Part shown: positions 24,749 to 32,060 of the stretch, piece after piece
Layout: each line of letters begins with the position of its first letter
Numbering within the stretch: the stretch's first letter is position 1
DNA from: Endozoicomonas arenosclerae
GTDB taxonomy: Bacteria; Pseudomonadota; Gammaproteobacteria; Pseudomonadales; Endozoicomonadaceae
DNA length: 47,068 nucleotides
Direction: 5' to 3'
Assembly: GCF_001562015.1 (NCBI RefSeq)
Contig: NZ_LASA01000136.1
Location: 1 to 47,068 of the forward strand
Translations under genes and position numbers: made by a program
Notes under the pieces: generated by a model
Seen by the model: the letters and a program-made list of their open reading frames with translations, nothing else
Database searches by the model: none
What the model was told of the DNA's origin: nothing

Positions 24749-25627
24749 ATGGATAATGGCATGCAAAGAATTTCTGATCCTGGCGCTTATATAAAAACAT
24801 TGAATCCCGAGACCGAATTCGAAGAGATTGTCAGGACCCTGCAGTTGACGGTGTTTCCCTGGGACAGTGAGCGGTCGCTAGAGTTTGCCCTGTTCCGAAC
24901 TTATGCTGTGCCGTCCATTTCAAGGTTGCTTGCTGCTACGGGAGAGTTCAGCAAGAACCCCCGAAAGAGGTATGACGACACTGAGCTACTACTGGCTGAA
25001 CCACTTGAGCATGGTTTGGACAGTTCGAGAGGAAAGGAAGCAATAGCCAGAATCAACGCCATGCATGGGCGCTATAAAATAAAAAATGATGACTTTCTTT
25101 ATGTGCTTTCAACTTTTGTTTTTGAGCCTGTCCGCTGGTTGAAACGTTTTGGTTGGCGAGAACTGACCGACCATGAAAAGCAGGCCTGGTTTAACTTTTA
25201 CCGGGCTATGGGAGAGAGAATGAACATAGAGAATCTCCCGGACTCTATGGATGCGTTTGAGCAGTTCAACCTGGCCTATGAGGCTGAACATTTTGTTTAT
25301 GCAGAGTCCAATGAACTGATTGCCAACAAGACCAAACAGCTGTTTCTGGGATTTTATCTACCAAAATGGCTTTACTGGCTGGGTTCTCCCTTCGTGAATG
25401 TTTTGATGGATGCACGGCTGCAACAGGCCGTTGGCTTTGATCAGCCACCCAAAGTCTGCAGCGCCCTGTTGTTGTCATTGTTGAAAGCCAGAAAAATGGT
25501 CATGAAATGGTTGCCTAAACGCCAAACCCCCAGCTTGTTGACGACCCGCAAGAGACCCAGTTATCCCATGGGTTATGCCATCAGGGATTTGGGGAGTAAA
25601 AGCCGATATATGGAAGTTCATCAGTGA
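24749..25627 (+). CDS. MpaB-type oxygenase (DUF2236 family)
   Basis: The 292-residue protein resembles the ER-bound-oxygenase MpaB/rubber-oxygenase catalytic family, haem-dependent or haem-like enzymes that cleave C=C bonds or act on hydrophobic substrates. The recognisable stretch is MHGRYKIKNDDFLYVLSTFV, then FEPVRWLKRFGWRELTDHEK, in the middle, with preceding ALFRTYAVPSISRLLAATGE. It has no signal peptide. The stop TGA overlaps the GTG start of the ADP-ribosylglycohydrolase gene (GTGA), so the two are cotranslated. The start ATG has a weak ribosome-binding site; ATG 24761 is an alternative. Substrate is unknown. Confidence 0.75.
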   Translation: MDNGMQRISDPGAYIKTLNPETEFEEIVRTLQLTVFPWDSERSLEFALFRTYAVPSISRLLAATGEFSKNPRKRYDDTELLLAEPLEHGLDSSRGKEAIARINAMHGRYKIKNDDFLYVLSTFVFEPVRWLKRFGWRELTDHEKQAWFNFYRAMGERMNIENLPDSMDAFEQFNLAYEAEHFVYAESNELIANKTKQLFLGFYLPKWLYWLGSPFVNVLMDARLQQAVGFDQPPKVCSALLLSLLKARKMVMKWLPKRQTPSLLTTRKRPSYPMGYAIRDLGSKSRYMEVHQ

Positions 25628-26796
25628 AAATTATATTAGATGATGATGGTAAGCCAATACCTCCTGATATTCTTGAGATGATCGAGAGAGATAAAAGAGC
25701 CCAGGAAGGCTTGAGCTTTCCTTTTCTCAGCAACAAAATCTCAGGCTCCCGGGAGCCTGAGAAAACCCAGTGGCTGATGAAGTACTTTGTCTACCGTCAG
25801 GCGGTACCTTTCCCCACAGATGAGGAATGCAAAGAGTACTATGATCGCATTGATATTGACTCTGATGATGATATCAATCGCTTCCGGGGAGCATTACTGG
25901 GTTGTGCTATAGGTGATGCTCTGGGCACAACATTGGAGTTTCAGCCGCCGGGCTCTTTTGAGCCGATCAAGGATATTGTCGGTGGTGGTCCATTCAACCT
26001 CAAAGCAGGAGAGTGGACTGACGACACCAGTATGATGTACTGCCTGGCACACAGTATGGTGCGGAAGGCCGCTTTTGATCTCGATGATCAGATGTACCTT
26101 TATACCCGCTGGTGGCAGGGTGGTGTGTTCAGCGTTAATGGCAAGTGCTTTGATATCGGTAATACGGTTCAGGATGCTTTGATCCGATATCAGAGAACCG
26201 GTAATCCGGAAGCTGGAGATACCCACCCTATGTCGGCAGGTAATGGCTCATTGATGCGCTTGGCACCGGTTCCCATCCTTTACTACAACAGCTTTGATGA
26301 TGCCGTCCACTATGCAGCCCTCAGTTCCAAAACCACCCATGGGGCAGAAGAAGCCGTGGATGCCTGTCGCTATTTCAGTGGCCTGATCTGGGGAGCTCTT
26401 CATGGTGTATCCAAGTCAGAACTGCTGGATGGTCTTTACAGTCCGGAAGCGGATTATTGGGATAGAAATCCACTCTGCCCGTCGATCAGTGAGCTGGTGA
26501 CGAAGGCAGAATACAAGAACAAAAATGCGGATGAACTCAGAGCCAGTGGTTACGTTATGCATACCCTTGAAGCTGTGCTATGGGCATTTCATAACAGCGA
26601 TAGCTTTGAAGAAGGCGCTTTGCTGGCCGTCAACCTCGGAGAAGATGCCGATACAACCGGAGCAGTCTATGGTCAGCTGGCGGGGGCTTTTTATGGTGAA
26701 AGACAGATGCCCTTCAAGTGGATCAAGAAGATTGAGTATCCCCATGTTTTCTTCTTGAAAGCTCAAGAGCTTAAAGAGCTGGTGGTGTCTGACTGA
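25624..26796 (+). CDS. ADP-ribosylglycohydrolase family protein
   Basis: The 390-residue protein has an N-terminal extension of about 85 residues, then a DraG/ARH-type domain. This family removes ADP-ribose from arginine or serine side chains, or related groups from nucleotides. Motifs for the two Mg ions are clear: RGALLGCAIGDALG (88-101), GEWTDDTSM with T132-D133-D134, HGAEE in the middle, and NLGEDADTTGAVYGQLAGAF (337-356) with D341 and D343. The start GTG overlaps the MpaB stop by four bases. No matching ADP-ribosyltransferase gene lies nearby in this window. Confidence 0.9.
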   Translation: MKIILDDDGKPIPPDILEMIERDKRAQEGLSFPFLSNKISGSREPEKTQWLMKYFVYRQAVPFPTDEECKEYYDRIDIDSDDDINRFRGALLGCAIGDALGTTLEFQPPGSFEPIKDIVGGGPFNLKAGEWTDDTSMMYCLAHSMVRKAAFDLDDQMYLYTRWWQGGVFSVNGKCFDIGNTVQDALIRYQRTGNPEAGDTHPMSAGNGSLMRLAPVPILYYNSFDDAVHYAALSSKTTHGAEEAVDACRYFSGLIWGALHGVSKSELLDGLYSPEADYWDRNPLCPSISELVTKAEYKNKNADELRASGYVMHTLEAVLWAFHNSDSFEEGALLAVNLGEDADTTGAVYGQLAGAFYGERQMPFKWIKKIEYPHVFFLKAQELKELVVSD

Positions 26797-26804
26797 TCTG
26801 GATT

Positions 26805-28130
26805 TTATAACTCATCTTTGATGGCTGCTCGGGCTTTAAGAGCAGCCTTCCTGATCTTACCAGCCCAATCTCTCAGTGTTTTTCCCGGTGGTGGGGTGTC
26901 GGTAGTATTTCTAGATTCGTATATTCCTTCACGAAACCACTCCAGCCACTGCTTTCGGGTGGTTTGAATCGCTCTGTCACTTAAAAAGACAGGTGGATTT
27001 ATTCCGTAGGCAAGAAGAATATAACTGGTCAGCAATCGAGCTGCTCTGCCATTAGCATCGGGCAACGGGTGGAGATTGATAAACTCCCAGGAAAATGCCG
27101 AAGCCAATTTGATGATTTCTTCCTTACTTCGGGCTTTGGCAAAAGCCTGATTATGTTTATTCAGAAATGCCGTGAGTATCCTCTCCATCTCACTTTCGTG
27201 CAGGCTGTATCCAGCAGGTCTTAAGCCCAGATAATGGTTTCGGGAGATGCCCATGGTGGCAAATGGTCTATGAATGATCCTAATTGACAAAGGAGGTCGT
27301 TGAGCAGGAGCTGTTTGAAGCAACTGGTCGAGATCTTTCCCCATTTGCTGGAAGTCAGGGTATTCATCCCTGTATTGGCAAGAGTTGTACAGAGGGTTCT
27401 CTTGAAGCAGTTCAGCCAGTTTCATTGCCAGGTGTTTGTTGAACATATCCTCCTGAGGATTGAGCAAGCCATCGTCATCTGCTGACAGCCTGAGTGTGAT
27501 TTTGAGTTGCTGCATTTTGAATATGATTGATTTGTGTAAGGCAGAAACTTCTTTAATACGTTCCTCAATTTCCGTGACCGGCACTATAGATACGATTTCT
27601 CTGTCCAGACAGACAAAAGCGTAAGGTTCGGGTGATAGATTTGGGTTAATGCTGCTCAACCACTGATACAGTTTTCTGTGATCTTGAATAACAGACAGAT
27701 CTTTTACTGGAAGTAAGTTACCGGTTGTCGCCATCCGGGGCAGAGCCGGGTTCATTCGTTCATAACCGGTCAGCTTTTTGAAGACTTCGTCTAACAGGGA
27801 TAAGGTAAGCAGAGGTCTTTTGTCGTCTTTAGCCTGAATCTGTAAGTGCTTGACCAAAAAGATCCAGGTTTTAGCTATTTTTGAGACGGTTTCACTGCAG
27901 CTGAGAGCATATTCTTTGCGCCACTTCGAATCAGAATCATCGTGTTTCAGGCATTGCTCCAGTTTGGGTAAATGTCCTTTGGTAAAGAGCAGTCTGTGCA
28001 GCTGTTGATGCTCAGCCATTAAAGTGATGCCTTTCTCAGGTCTTTTCTTGAGCACTTTGCTTGCAGAAACCGTTGCAGAGAACATCAGTGAGATCAGGGT
28101 CAGAATGCAAATGTACCTGCCAGACATCAT
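26805..28130 (-). CDS. Exported Fic-domain protein (predicted AMP- or nucleotidyl-transferase)
   Basis: This 441-residue protein has a signal peptide (MMSGRYICILTLISLMFSAT, cleavage near VSA-SKV). The Fic core near the C-terminus reads H354-PLPDANGR-R362 with preceding FSWEFINL. It has the catalytic His, acidic residue, Asn and Arg of the HxFx(D/E)xN(G/K)R motif, but with Leu in place of Phe. Fic proteins attach AMP or other phosphate-linked groups to target hydroxyls. Export suggests a periplasmic, outer-membrane or host target. GTG 28136 and ATG 28127 are other possible starts. It converges on the ADP-ribosylglycohydrolase gene, 8 bases apart. No inhibitory-helix motif could be placed with certainty. 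Confidence 0.85.
   Translation of the reverse strand: MMSGRYICILTLISLMFSATVSASKVLKKRPEKGITLMAEHQQLHRLLFTKGHLPKLEQCLKHDDSDSKWRKEYALSCSETVSKIAKTWIFLVKHLQIQAKDDKRPLLTLSLLDEVFKKLTGYERMNPALPRMATTGNLLPVKDLSVIQDHRKLYQWLSSINPNLSPEPYAFVCLDREIVSIVPVTEIEERIKEVSALHKSIIFKMQQLKITLRLSADDDGLLNPQEDMFNKHLAMKLAELLQENPLYNSCQYRDEYPDFQQMGKDLDQLLQTAPAQRPPLSIRIIHRPFATMGISRNHYLGLRPAGYSLHESEMERILTAFLNKHNQAFAKARSKEEIIKLASAFSWEFINLHPLPDANGRAARLLTSYILLAYGINPPVFLSDRAIQTTRKQWLEWFREGIYESRNTTDTPPPGKTLRDWAGKIRKAALKARAAIKDEL
26823..26847 (+). terminator. Possible terminator for the MpaB/ADP-ribosylglycohydrolase pair
   Basis: GGCTGCTC (26823-26830) pairs with GAGCAGCC (26840-26847), followed by TTCCT. It lies inside the 3' coding end of the convergent fic gene, so it may reflect coding sequence only. 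Confidence 0.3.
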
Positions 28131-28177
28131 TGTCACCCATGAAAAGATTCAGGGCAGTATAGACCTGGCAATTTTCT

Positions 28178-28273
28178 AGGAGCCTGTCGGACTTAAGCTT
28201 TCTAGAATGCTCAAGGCTGTGGCTGCTCTTTCTGGATTTTAGGCCGAAATTGCCTTGAGTCCGACAGGCTCCT
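28178..28273. repeat. Palindromic repeat with perfect 16-bp ends
   Basis: AGGAGCCTGTCGGACT (28178-28193) and its exact complement AGTCCGACAGGCTCCT (28258-28273) bound a 96-bp element in the divergent region between the fic and patatin genes. An inner pair CTCAAGGC (28210-28217) / GCCTTGAG (28252-28259) gives an alternative fold. It has no coding content and is MITE- or REP-like. Confidence 0.7.
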
Positions 28274-28324
28274 GGGTGCATGCTATCGCCTTCTGCGTCA
28301 GGAACTCACAGGAATAGTAGGGAA

Positions 28325-29251
28325 ATGACAAAAAGAGTAGCTCTGGTCTTAGGCAGTGGTGGTGCCCGCGGTTACGCCCATGTAGGCGTTATCAGGGAGC
28401 TGGAAGCCAGAGGGTATGAAATAACCGCTATTTCCGGTGCATCCATGGGCTCACTGGTCGGTGGTCTCTGGGCTACGGGTAAACTGGATGAATACTGTCA
28501 GTGGGCTGAAACCATCGATTCTTTCGAGATCATCCGTTTGCTCGATATCTCCCTCGGCCGTCCCGGAGTCATAAAGGGTGACCGCCTGTTTGAGCGAATG
28601 CGCGAAATTATTGGTGATTGTCGTATAGAAGACTTGCCGGTTCCTTATACTGCTGTTGCTACAAGCCTGACCACTCGAAAAGAAGTCTGGTTTCAGCGAG
28701 GCGATCTGGTGACCGCTATCCGTGCTTCCAGTGCGATTCCTTCTTTATTCAGTCCGGTAGAAATGCATGGCCAGGTGCTGGTGGATGGTGGTGTCTTGAA
28801 TCCATTACCCATGGCGCCTGCAGGGTCTGCTTTGGCGGATATGGTGGTTGCAGTGGATCTGTTGGGAGCCCCTTTTCAGAAGCAGCAGGTAGCTGAAATA
28901 GAAGAGAAAGAAAACAAATCCATCTTTGATGGCCTGATCGATAAGCTGATTGGAGGAAGTGAAAGCAAGAAATCACAGGATGAACTCAGTGCTTCTATGA
29001 GTCTGATGGAAATATCCAACCAATCCATGGAAGTTATGCAGGAGTCTCTTTCTCGCTACAAAATGGCGGGCTATCAGCCCGATGTGCTGGTGAATGTGCC
29101 TCGCAATATTTGCCAGTTCTACGAATTCCATCGCTTTAACGAGATTGCCGCCATTGGTCGACAGTTGGCCATTGAAGCCCTCGACCAGTGGGAAAACCGC
29201 CATCAAAACGAGCCCCATCAGCTGCTTGAAGCTGATCCGTCCTCATCCTGA
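28325..29251 (+). CDS. Patatin-like phospholipase (RssA/NTE type)
   Basis: This 308-residue cytoplasmic serine acyl hydrolase has a Ser-Asp dyad. Motifs are the oxyanion loop GSGGARGYAHVG (10-21, GGARG at 12-16), the nucleophile S40 in GASMG, and the partner D154 in VDGG (153-156). The start at 28325 is chosen because it gives the family's MTKRVALVLGSGGARG N-terminus; 28280 would add 15 residues without support. The C-terminal third (about 190-308) contains a charged helical stretch and the LSRYKMAGYQPDVLVNVP block seen in RssA-like proteins. Likely substrates are lysophospholipids. It ends 89 bases before the next operon. Confidence 0.92.
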   Translation: MTKRVALVLGSGGARGYAHVGVIRELEARGYEITAISGASMGSLVGGLWATGKLDEYCQWAETIDSFEIIRLLDISLGRPGVIKGDRLFERMREIIGDCRIEDLPVPYTAVATSLTTRKEVWFQRGDLVTAIRASSAIPSLFSPVEMHGQVLVDGGVLNPLPMAPAGSALADMVVAVDLLGAPFQKQQVAEIEEKENKSIFDGLIDKLIGGSESKKSQDELSASMSLMEISNQSMEVMQESLSRYKMAGYQPDVLVNVPRNICQFYEFHRFNEIAAIGRQLAIEALDQWENRHQNEPHQLLEADPSSS

Positions 29252-29270
29252 AAAATATTTTTTAAAAGCC

Positions 29271-29300
29271 GGGACTAAAACGAATATTACCTTCGTCTAA
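29271..29300 (+). promoter_or_regulatory. Candidate ECF-sigma promoter of the 29.3-32.1 kb operon
   Basis: GGGACTA (29271-29277) and GTCTAA (29295-29300) are separated by about 17 bases, resembling the RpoE-like pattern GGAACTT...TCTAA. It lies just before the operon that itself encodes an ECF sigma factor, so autoregulation is plausible. An inverted repeat TCAGACAG (29301-29308) / CTGTCTGA (29329-29336) follows at once. Confidence 0.35.
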
Positions 29301-29340
29301 TCAGACAGATGAGTTCAAAACGAGCTCGCTGTCTGAAGAT

Positions 29341-29808
29341 TTGAAAAGGTATGTTTATGAAACCGGTAGTTTCTTTCTCTCTCTCTCAAAAGCGTTGGCG
29401 GCTCTCATGGCCATGGTCATGATACTGGGCTTTAGCTCGTTCTCTATGGCGGATCAAAAGCGCCTCAGTGATGAACAAAGAGCCGAGTTTGTCGAAAATC
29501 TGAAAGATATTCAGGGTCGTCTGAATCTGTCATCGGATCAGGAAAAGAAAATGCTGGCTCTGCTCCGGGAAAGTGGCAATCACCGCAAGACAATTTTGCA
29601 AACTTACGGAGTGGGAGCTGGCAAGAAGAGCATCAAGGAGCTGAGCTTTTTTGACAAGCGTGCTCTGGGTAAGGATATGAAACGTGTTAAAGAACAAACG
29701 ACAGAGAAAGCCAAAAATATTCTGACGGTCAATCAGTTCAAAGAGTTCGAAAAGATTCAGGAAGAACAGAAAGACCGCATGAGAGAGAAACTCCGTAACC
29801 GTAACTAA
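29341..29808 (+). CDS. Periplasmic LTxxQ/Spy-like helical protein with frame-switching TC repeat
   Basis: The intact frame begins only at TTG 29341 and encodes 155 residues: an N-terminal hydrophobic segment (KALAALMAMVMILGFSSF, cleavage after SMA) and a charged, all-helical mature part resembling Spy/CpxP/CnrX-type stress proteins. ATG 29357 is better placed, with AAAAGG seven bases upstream, but is in another frame and stops at 29422. The two frames meet at six TC units (29376-29387). Loss of one unit would join ATG 29357 to the long frame and give MKPVVSFSLSKALAALMAMV, a textbook signal peptide. Phase variation, mutation or a sequencing error could explain this. It is the first gene of an operon with the desaturase (14-base gap). 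Confidence 0.7.
   Translation: MKRYVYETGSFFLSLSKALAALMAMVMILGFSSFSMADQKRLSDEQRAEFVENLKDIQGRLNLSSDQEKKMLALLRESGNHRKTILQTYGVGAGKKSIKELSFFDKRALGKDMKRVKEQTTEKAKNILTVNQFKEFEKIQEEQKDRMREKLRNRN
29376..29387 (+). repeat. (TC)6 simple repeat in the signal-peptide region
   Basis: Six TC units lie between the best start codon (29357) and the hydrophobic core. A change of one unit (two bases) alters which start is in frame with the rest of the gene. Confidence 0.85.
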
Positions 29809-29822
29809 CGGAGGGTTGAGCA

Positions 29823-30704
29823 ATGGAACCGGTAACTTTAAGTGGCGGGGTGGGATTTCTGGTTTTGATGGCCGGATTCATACTGCTGGAAGCGTTGTGG
29901 TTGATCCTGCGACGCAAGGCAGATTACCCCTGGAAAGAAGCGGCAGCTTCCTTCTCGGTAGCTGTCATTAAAAGATTAATTGATGCGGCAACGGCAGGTG
30001 CTGCTCTTGGTTTCCTGTTCTGGGTCTACAGCTTCCGGCTGTGGACACTGGAAATCAACACTCTTTGGATGGGGCTGGTATTGTTCCTGCTGGTGGAATT
30101 CTTCTATTACTGGCATCACCGCTGGACTCATGAAATACGGTGGCTATGGGCTAATCACAGTGTCCATCATACGCCCATGCACATGAATCTGTCCGTAGCC
30201 GGAAGGCTTGGCTGGACGGGGCTGATCTCAGGCACTGTGCTGTTTTTCTCGCCACTGGTTCTGATGGGCTTTCATCCCATAGCGGTGGTGTTGGCTCTGG
30301 CTGCCGGATTGTTCTATCAGATCTGGATTCATACTGAGCTGATAGGCAGGCTTGGACCGCTGGAATGGGTGTTCAACACGCCTTCCCATCACCGGGTGCA
30401 TCATGGCTCCAACAGGAAGTACCTGAACAAAAACTATGGAGGAGTGTTGATTATCTATGACCGTCTGTTCGGCACCTTTGAGGAAGAAAAAGAAGCTGTT
30501 GTCTACGGAACCACAAGACCTGTCAACAGCCATAATCCTTTTCGGATTGCCCTGAATGAATGGATCAATATTGCCCGGGATGTTGCCAGGGCTGAGAACT
30601 GGTCACAACGATGGCATTACATGTTTGGTGCTCCAGGCTGGAAGCCCCGTGTTAATAAAAGGCTTTCTGTATCAGGGAAGCCGTTGGGCAGTAAGTCAGC
30701 ATGA
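29823..30704 (+). CDS. Fatty acid hydroxylase/sterol desaturase superfamily protein
   Basis: This 293-residue inner-membrane di-iron oxygenase has about four to five membrane segments. The histidine clusters of the family are all present: H98-H99-RWT-H103, H112-SV-H115-H116, H170 and H189-H190-RV-H193-H194. Such enzymes hydroxylate or desaturate sterols, carotenoids, fatty acids or ether lipids. It follows the LTxxQ-like gene by 14 bases and precedes the ECF sigma gene by 49, suggesting the lipid modification is part of a membrane-stress response. The start ATG is preceded by GGAGGGTTGAGCA. The substrate cannot be told from sequence. Confidence 0.92.
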   Translation: MEPVTLSGGVGFLVLMAGFILLEALWLILRRKADYPWKEAAASFSVAVIKRLIDAATAGAALGFLFWVYSFRLWTLEINTLWMGLVLFLLVEFFYYWHHRWTHEIRWLWANHSVHHTPMHMNLSVAGRLGWTGLISGTVLFFSPLVLMGFHPIAVVLALAAGLFYQIWIHTELIGRLGPLEWVFNTPSHHRVHHGSNRKYLNKNYGGVLIIYDRLFGTFEEEKEAVVYGTTRPVNSHNPFRIALNEWINIARDVARAENWSQRWHYMFGAPGWKPRVNKRLSVSGKPLGSKSA

Positions 30705-30753
30705 GATTTGTCATCTATGCTCAGAGCTTTGACCCGCTGGTTGCAGGTATGGA

Positions 30754-31332
30754 ATGTCGGAAGTGAGTCAGGAAACAGAGGGGATCTCTACCGACAGAAT
30801 GCTGGTGGATGCCATTCTCTCAGGAAACCAGAGAGCCTTTCAGACTTTGGTGGAACGTTATCAGGGAATGGTGGCCACCATTGTTATCGGTATGCTGGGT
30901 GATGCTTCTGAAGCCGAAGACGTAGCTCAGGAGACCATGATCCGGGTTTACCATTCCCTGGCTTCCTATCAAGGGGATGCCAGTCTCAAGACCTGGATCA
31001 CCCGCATTGCCATGAATCTGGCAGTGGACACCCTGAGGAAAAGAAAAAAATGGCTGGAGTGGTTTCGCAATTCTGAGAGTGAGCCCCTGGAAGAGATGAC
31101 GAATGGACATCAAGGCGACGTCCAATGGGAAAAACAACAGGCGATTCGTGCCAGCTTTCGCCAATTGAAGCCTCAATATCGATCCGTAGCCATGCTGAGA
31201 TTGGTGTTGGGTTATTCCACAGACGACACGGCTGAAATACTGAAGCTGCCCCAGGGAACGGTGCTTTCCAGGTTGGCGCGGGCCAGAAAGCAACTGGCCG
31301 AGGATTTGAGGGATTTTATGTATGATGAATAA
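30754..31332 (+). CDS. ECF-type RNA polymerase sigma factor
   Basis: This 192-residue sigma-70-family factor has only regions 2 and 4. Region 2 (about 24-95) contains FQTLVERYQGMV, GDASEAEDVAQETMIRVYHS and SLKTWITRIAMNLAVDTLRK. Region 4 (about 132-182) contains LKPQYRSVAMLRLVLGYS, then DDTAEILKLPQGTVLSRLAR. These give RpoE-like promoter recognition. Its stop overlaps the start of the next gene by 11 bases, so sigma and predicted anti-sigma factor are coupled. It may recognise the candidate promoter at 29271-29300. Confidence 0.93.
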   Translation: MSEVSQETEGISTDRMLVDAILSGNQRAFQTLVERYQGMVATIVIGMLGDASEAEDVAQETMIRVYHSLASYQGDASLKTWITRIAMNLAVDTLRKRKKWLEWFRNSESEPLEEMTNGHQGDVQWEKQQAIRASFRQLKPQYRSVAMLRLVLGYSTDDTAEILKLPQGTVLSRLARARKQLAEDLRDFMYDE

Positions 31333-31630
31333 ACAGGAAAAGTCATTACAACAATTATTGTCGGGCGAACCTTTCGGTTCCCTCCCGGAAGGGTTTTCAA
31401 ACCGTGTGATGGCAAGGCTTGAGCAGGATACCCGGGAAGATTTCTGGACCGGCTTGTCCAGAGATCTGACAGGGCTTTTTTATCGTGTCAGCCTGCCCGT
31501 TGCAGCGTTGGTTGTTTGTTTCATGGCCTACAACCTGATGATTCCGTTGGGTCCTGAAAGTGGCAATATTCTGGAGGCTGCTCTGGGGCTTCAGGACATT
31601 ACACCCGAAATGATGATGGTGGCCCTGTAA
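31322..31630 (+). CDS. Predicted anti-sigma factor, single membrane helix, 102 aa
   Basis: The protein is not recognised by motif, but its position directly overlapping the ECF sigma gene and its shape (cytoplasmic N-terminal part of about 60 residues with FSNRVMARLEQDT, one membrane helix VSLPVAALVVCFMAYNLMI, and a short periplasmic tail of about 25 residues) are typical of anti-sigma factors. There is no zinc-binding HxxxCxxC motif. The first ATG (31322) or the second (31325) may be used. Function is inferred from position. Confidence 0.65.
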   Translation: MMNKQEKSLQQLLSGEPFGSLPEGFSNRVMARLEQDTREDFWTGLSRDLTGLFYRVSLPVAALVVCFMAYNLMIPLGPESGNILEAALGLQDITPEMMMVAL

Positions 31631-31642
31631 AAGGAGAGCGTG

Positions 31643-32053
31643 ATGTCAAACAGTCATGAGATAGACAACGGTATGCTTATAAAAAGCAGCAAGGCCAAAT
31701 CCCTTCTGATTCTTCTGGCCACTCTGATGATCGGATGCCTGCTGGGGGCTCTGGTGGTTGGAATGGTGGTGCGGGACAAGGTTCAGGCGGCGCGGCAATT
31801 CACCTATAAGGATGGGTTCGTTGTGCAGATCGAGAGTGTGCTTGAACCTTCTGTACGACAGAAGAAAAAGCTCGACCCGATTCTGAATCGCTATGGTGAA
31901 AAGGTTCAGGCTATTTTTACCCGCTCCAGAGAGTCTCTACAGTTTGAAATGGACGCCATGATGGAGGAGCTGTCAACGGTGGTCTCGGAGCAGCAGCTGG
32001 ATCGACTGGAGCATCGCCGATCCAGGTTGCAGGTATTGGAAGGAGGCCATTGA
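31643..32053 (+). CDS. Membrane-anchored Spy/CnrX-like periplasmic sensor, 136 aa
   Basis: One N-terminal membrane helix (SLLILLATLMIGCLLGALVV, preceded by KSSKAK) is followed by an all-helical periplasmic domain (about 45-136) rich in Arg, Lys, Glu and Leu (VLEPSVRQKKKLDPILNRYG; MDAMMEELSTVVSEQQLDRL). This resembles CnrX/ZraP/Spy-type sensors and chaperones that act with ECF sigma/anti-sigma pairs. Start ATG 31643 has AAGGAG 7-12 bases upstream; GTG 31640 is the alternative. It is the last gene of the operon. What it senses (metal, misfolding, lipid state) is not shown; metal-binding His/Met residues are few. Confidence 0.65.
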   Translation: MSNSHEIDNGMLIKSSKAKSLLILLATLMIGCLLGALVVGMVVRDKVQAARQFTYKDGFVVQIESVLEPSVRQKKKLDPILNRYGEKVQAIFTRSRESLQFEMDAMMEELSTVVSEQQLDRLEHRRSRLQVLEGGH

Positions 32054-32060
32054 GTCTCTT

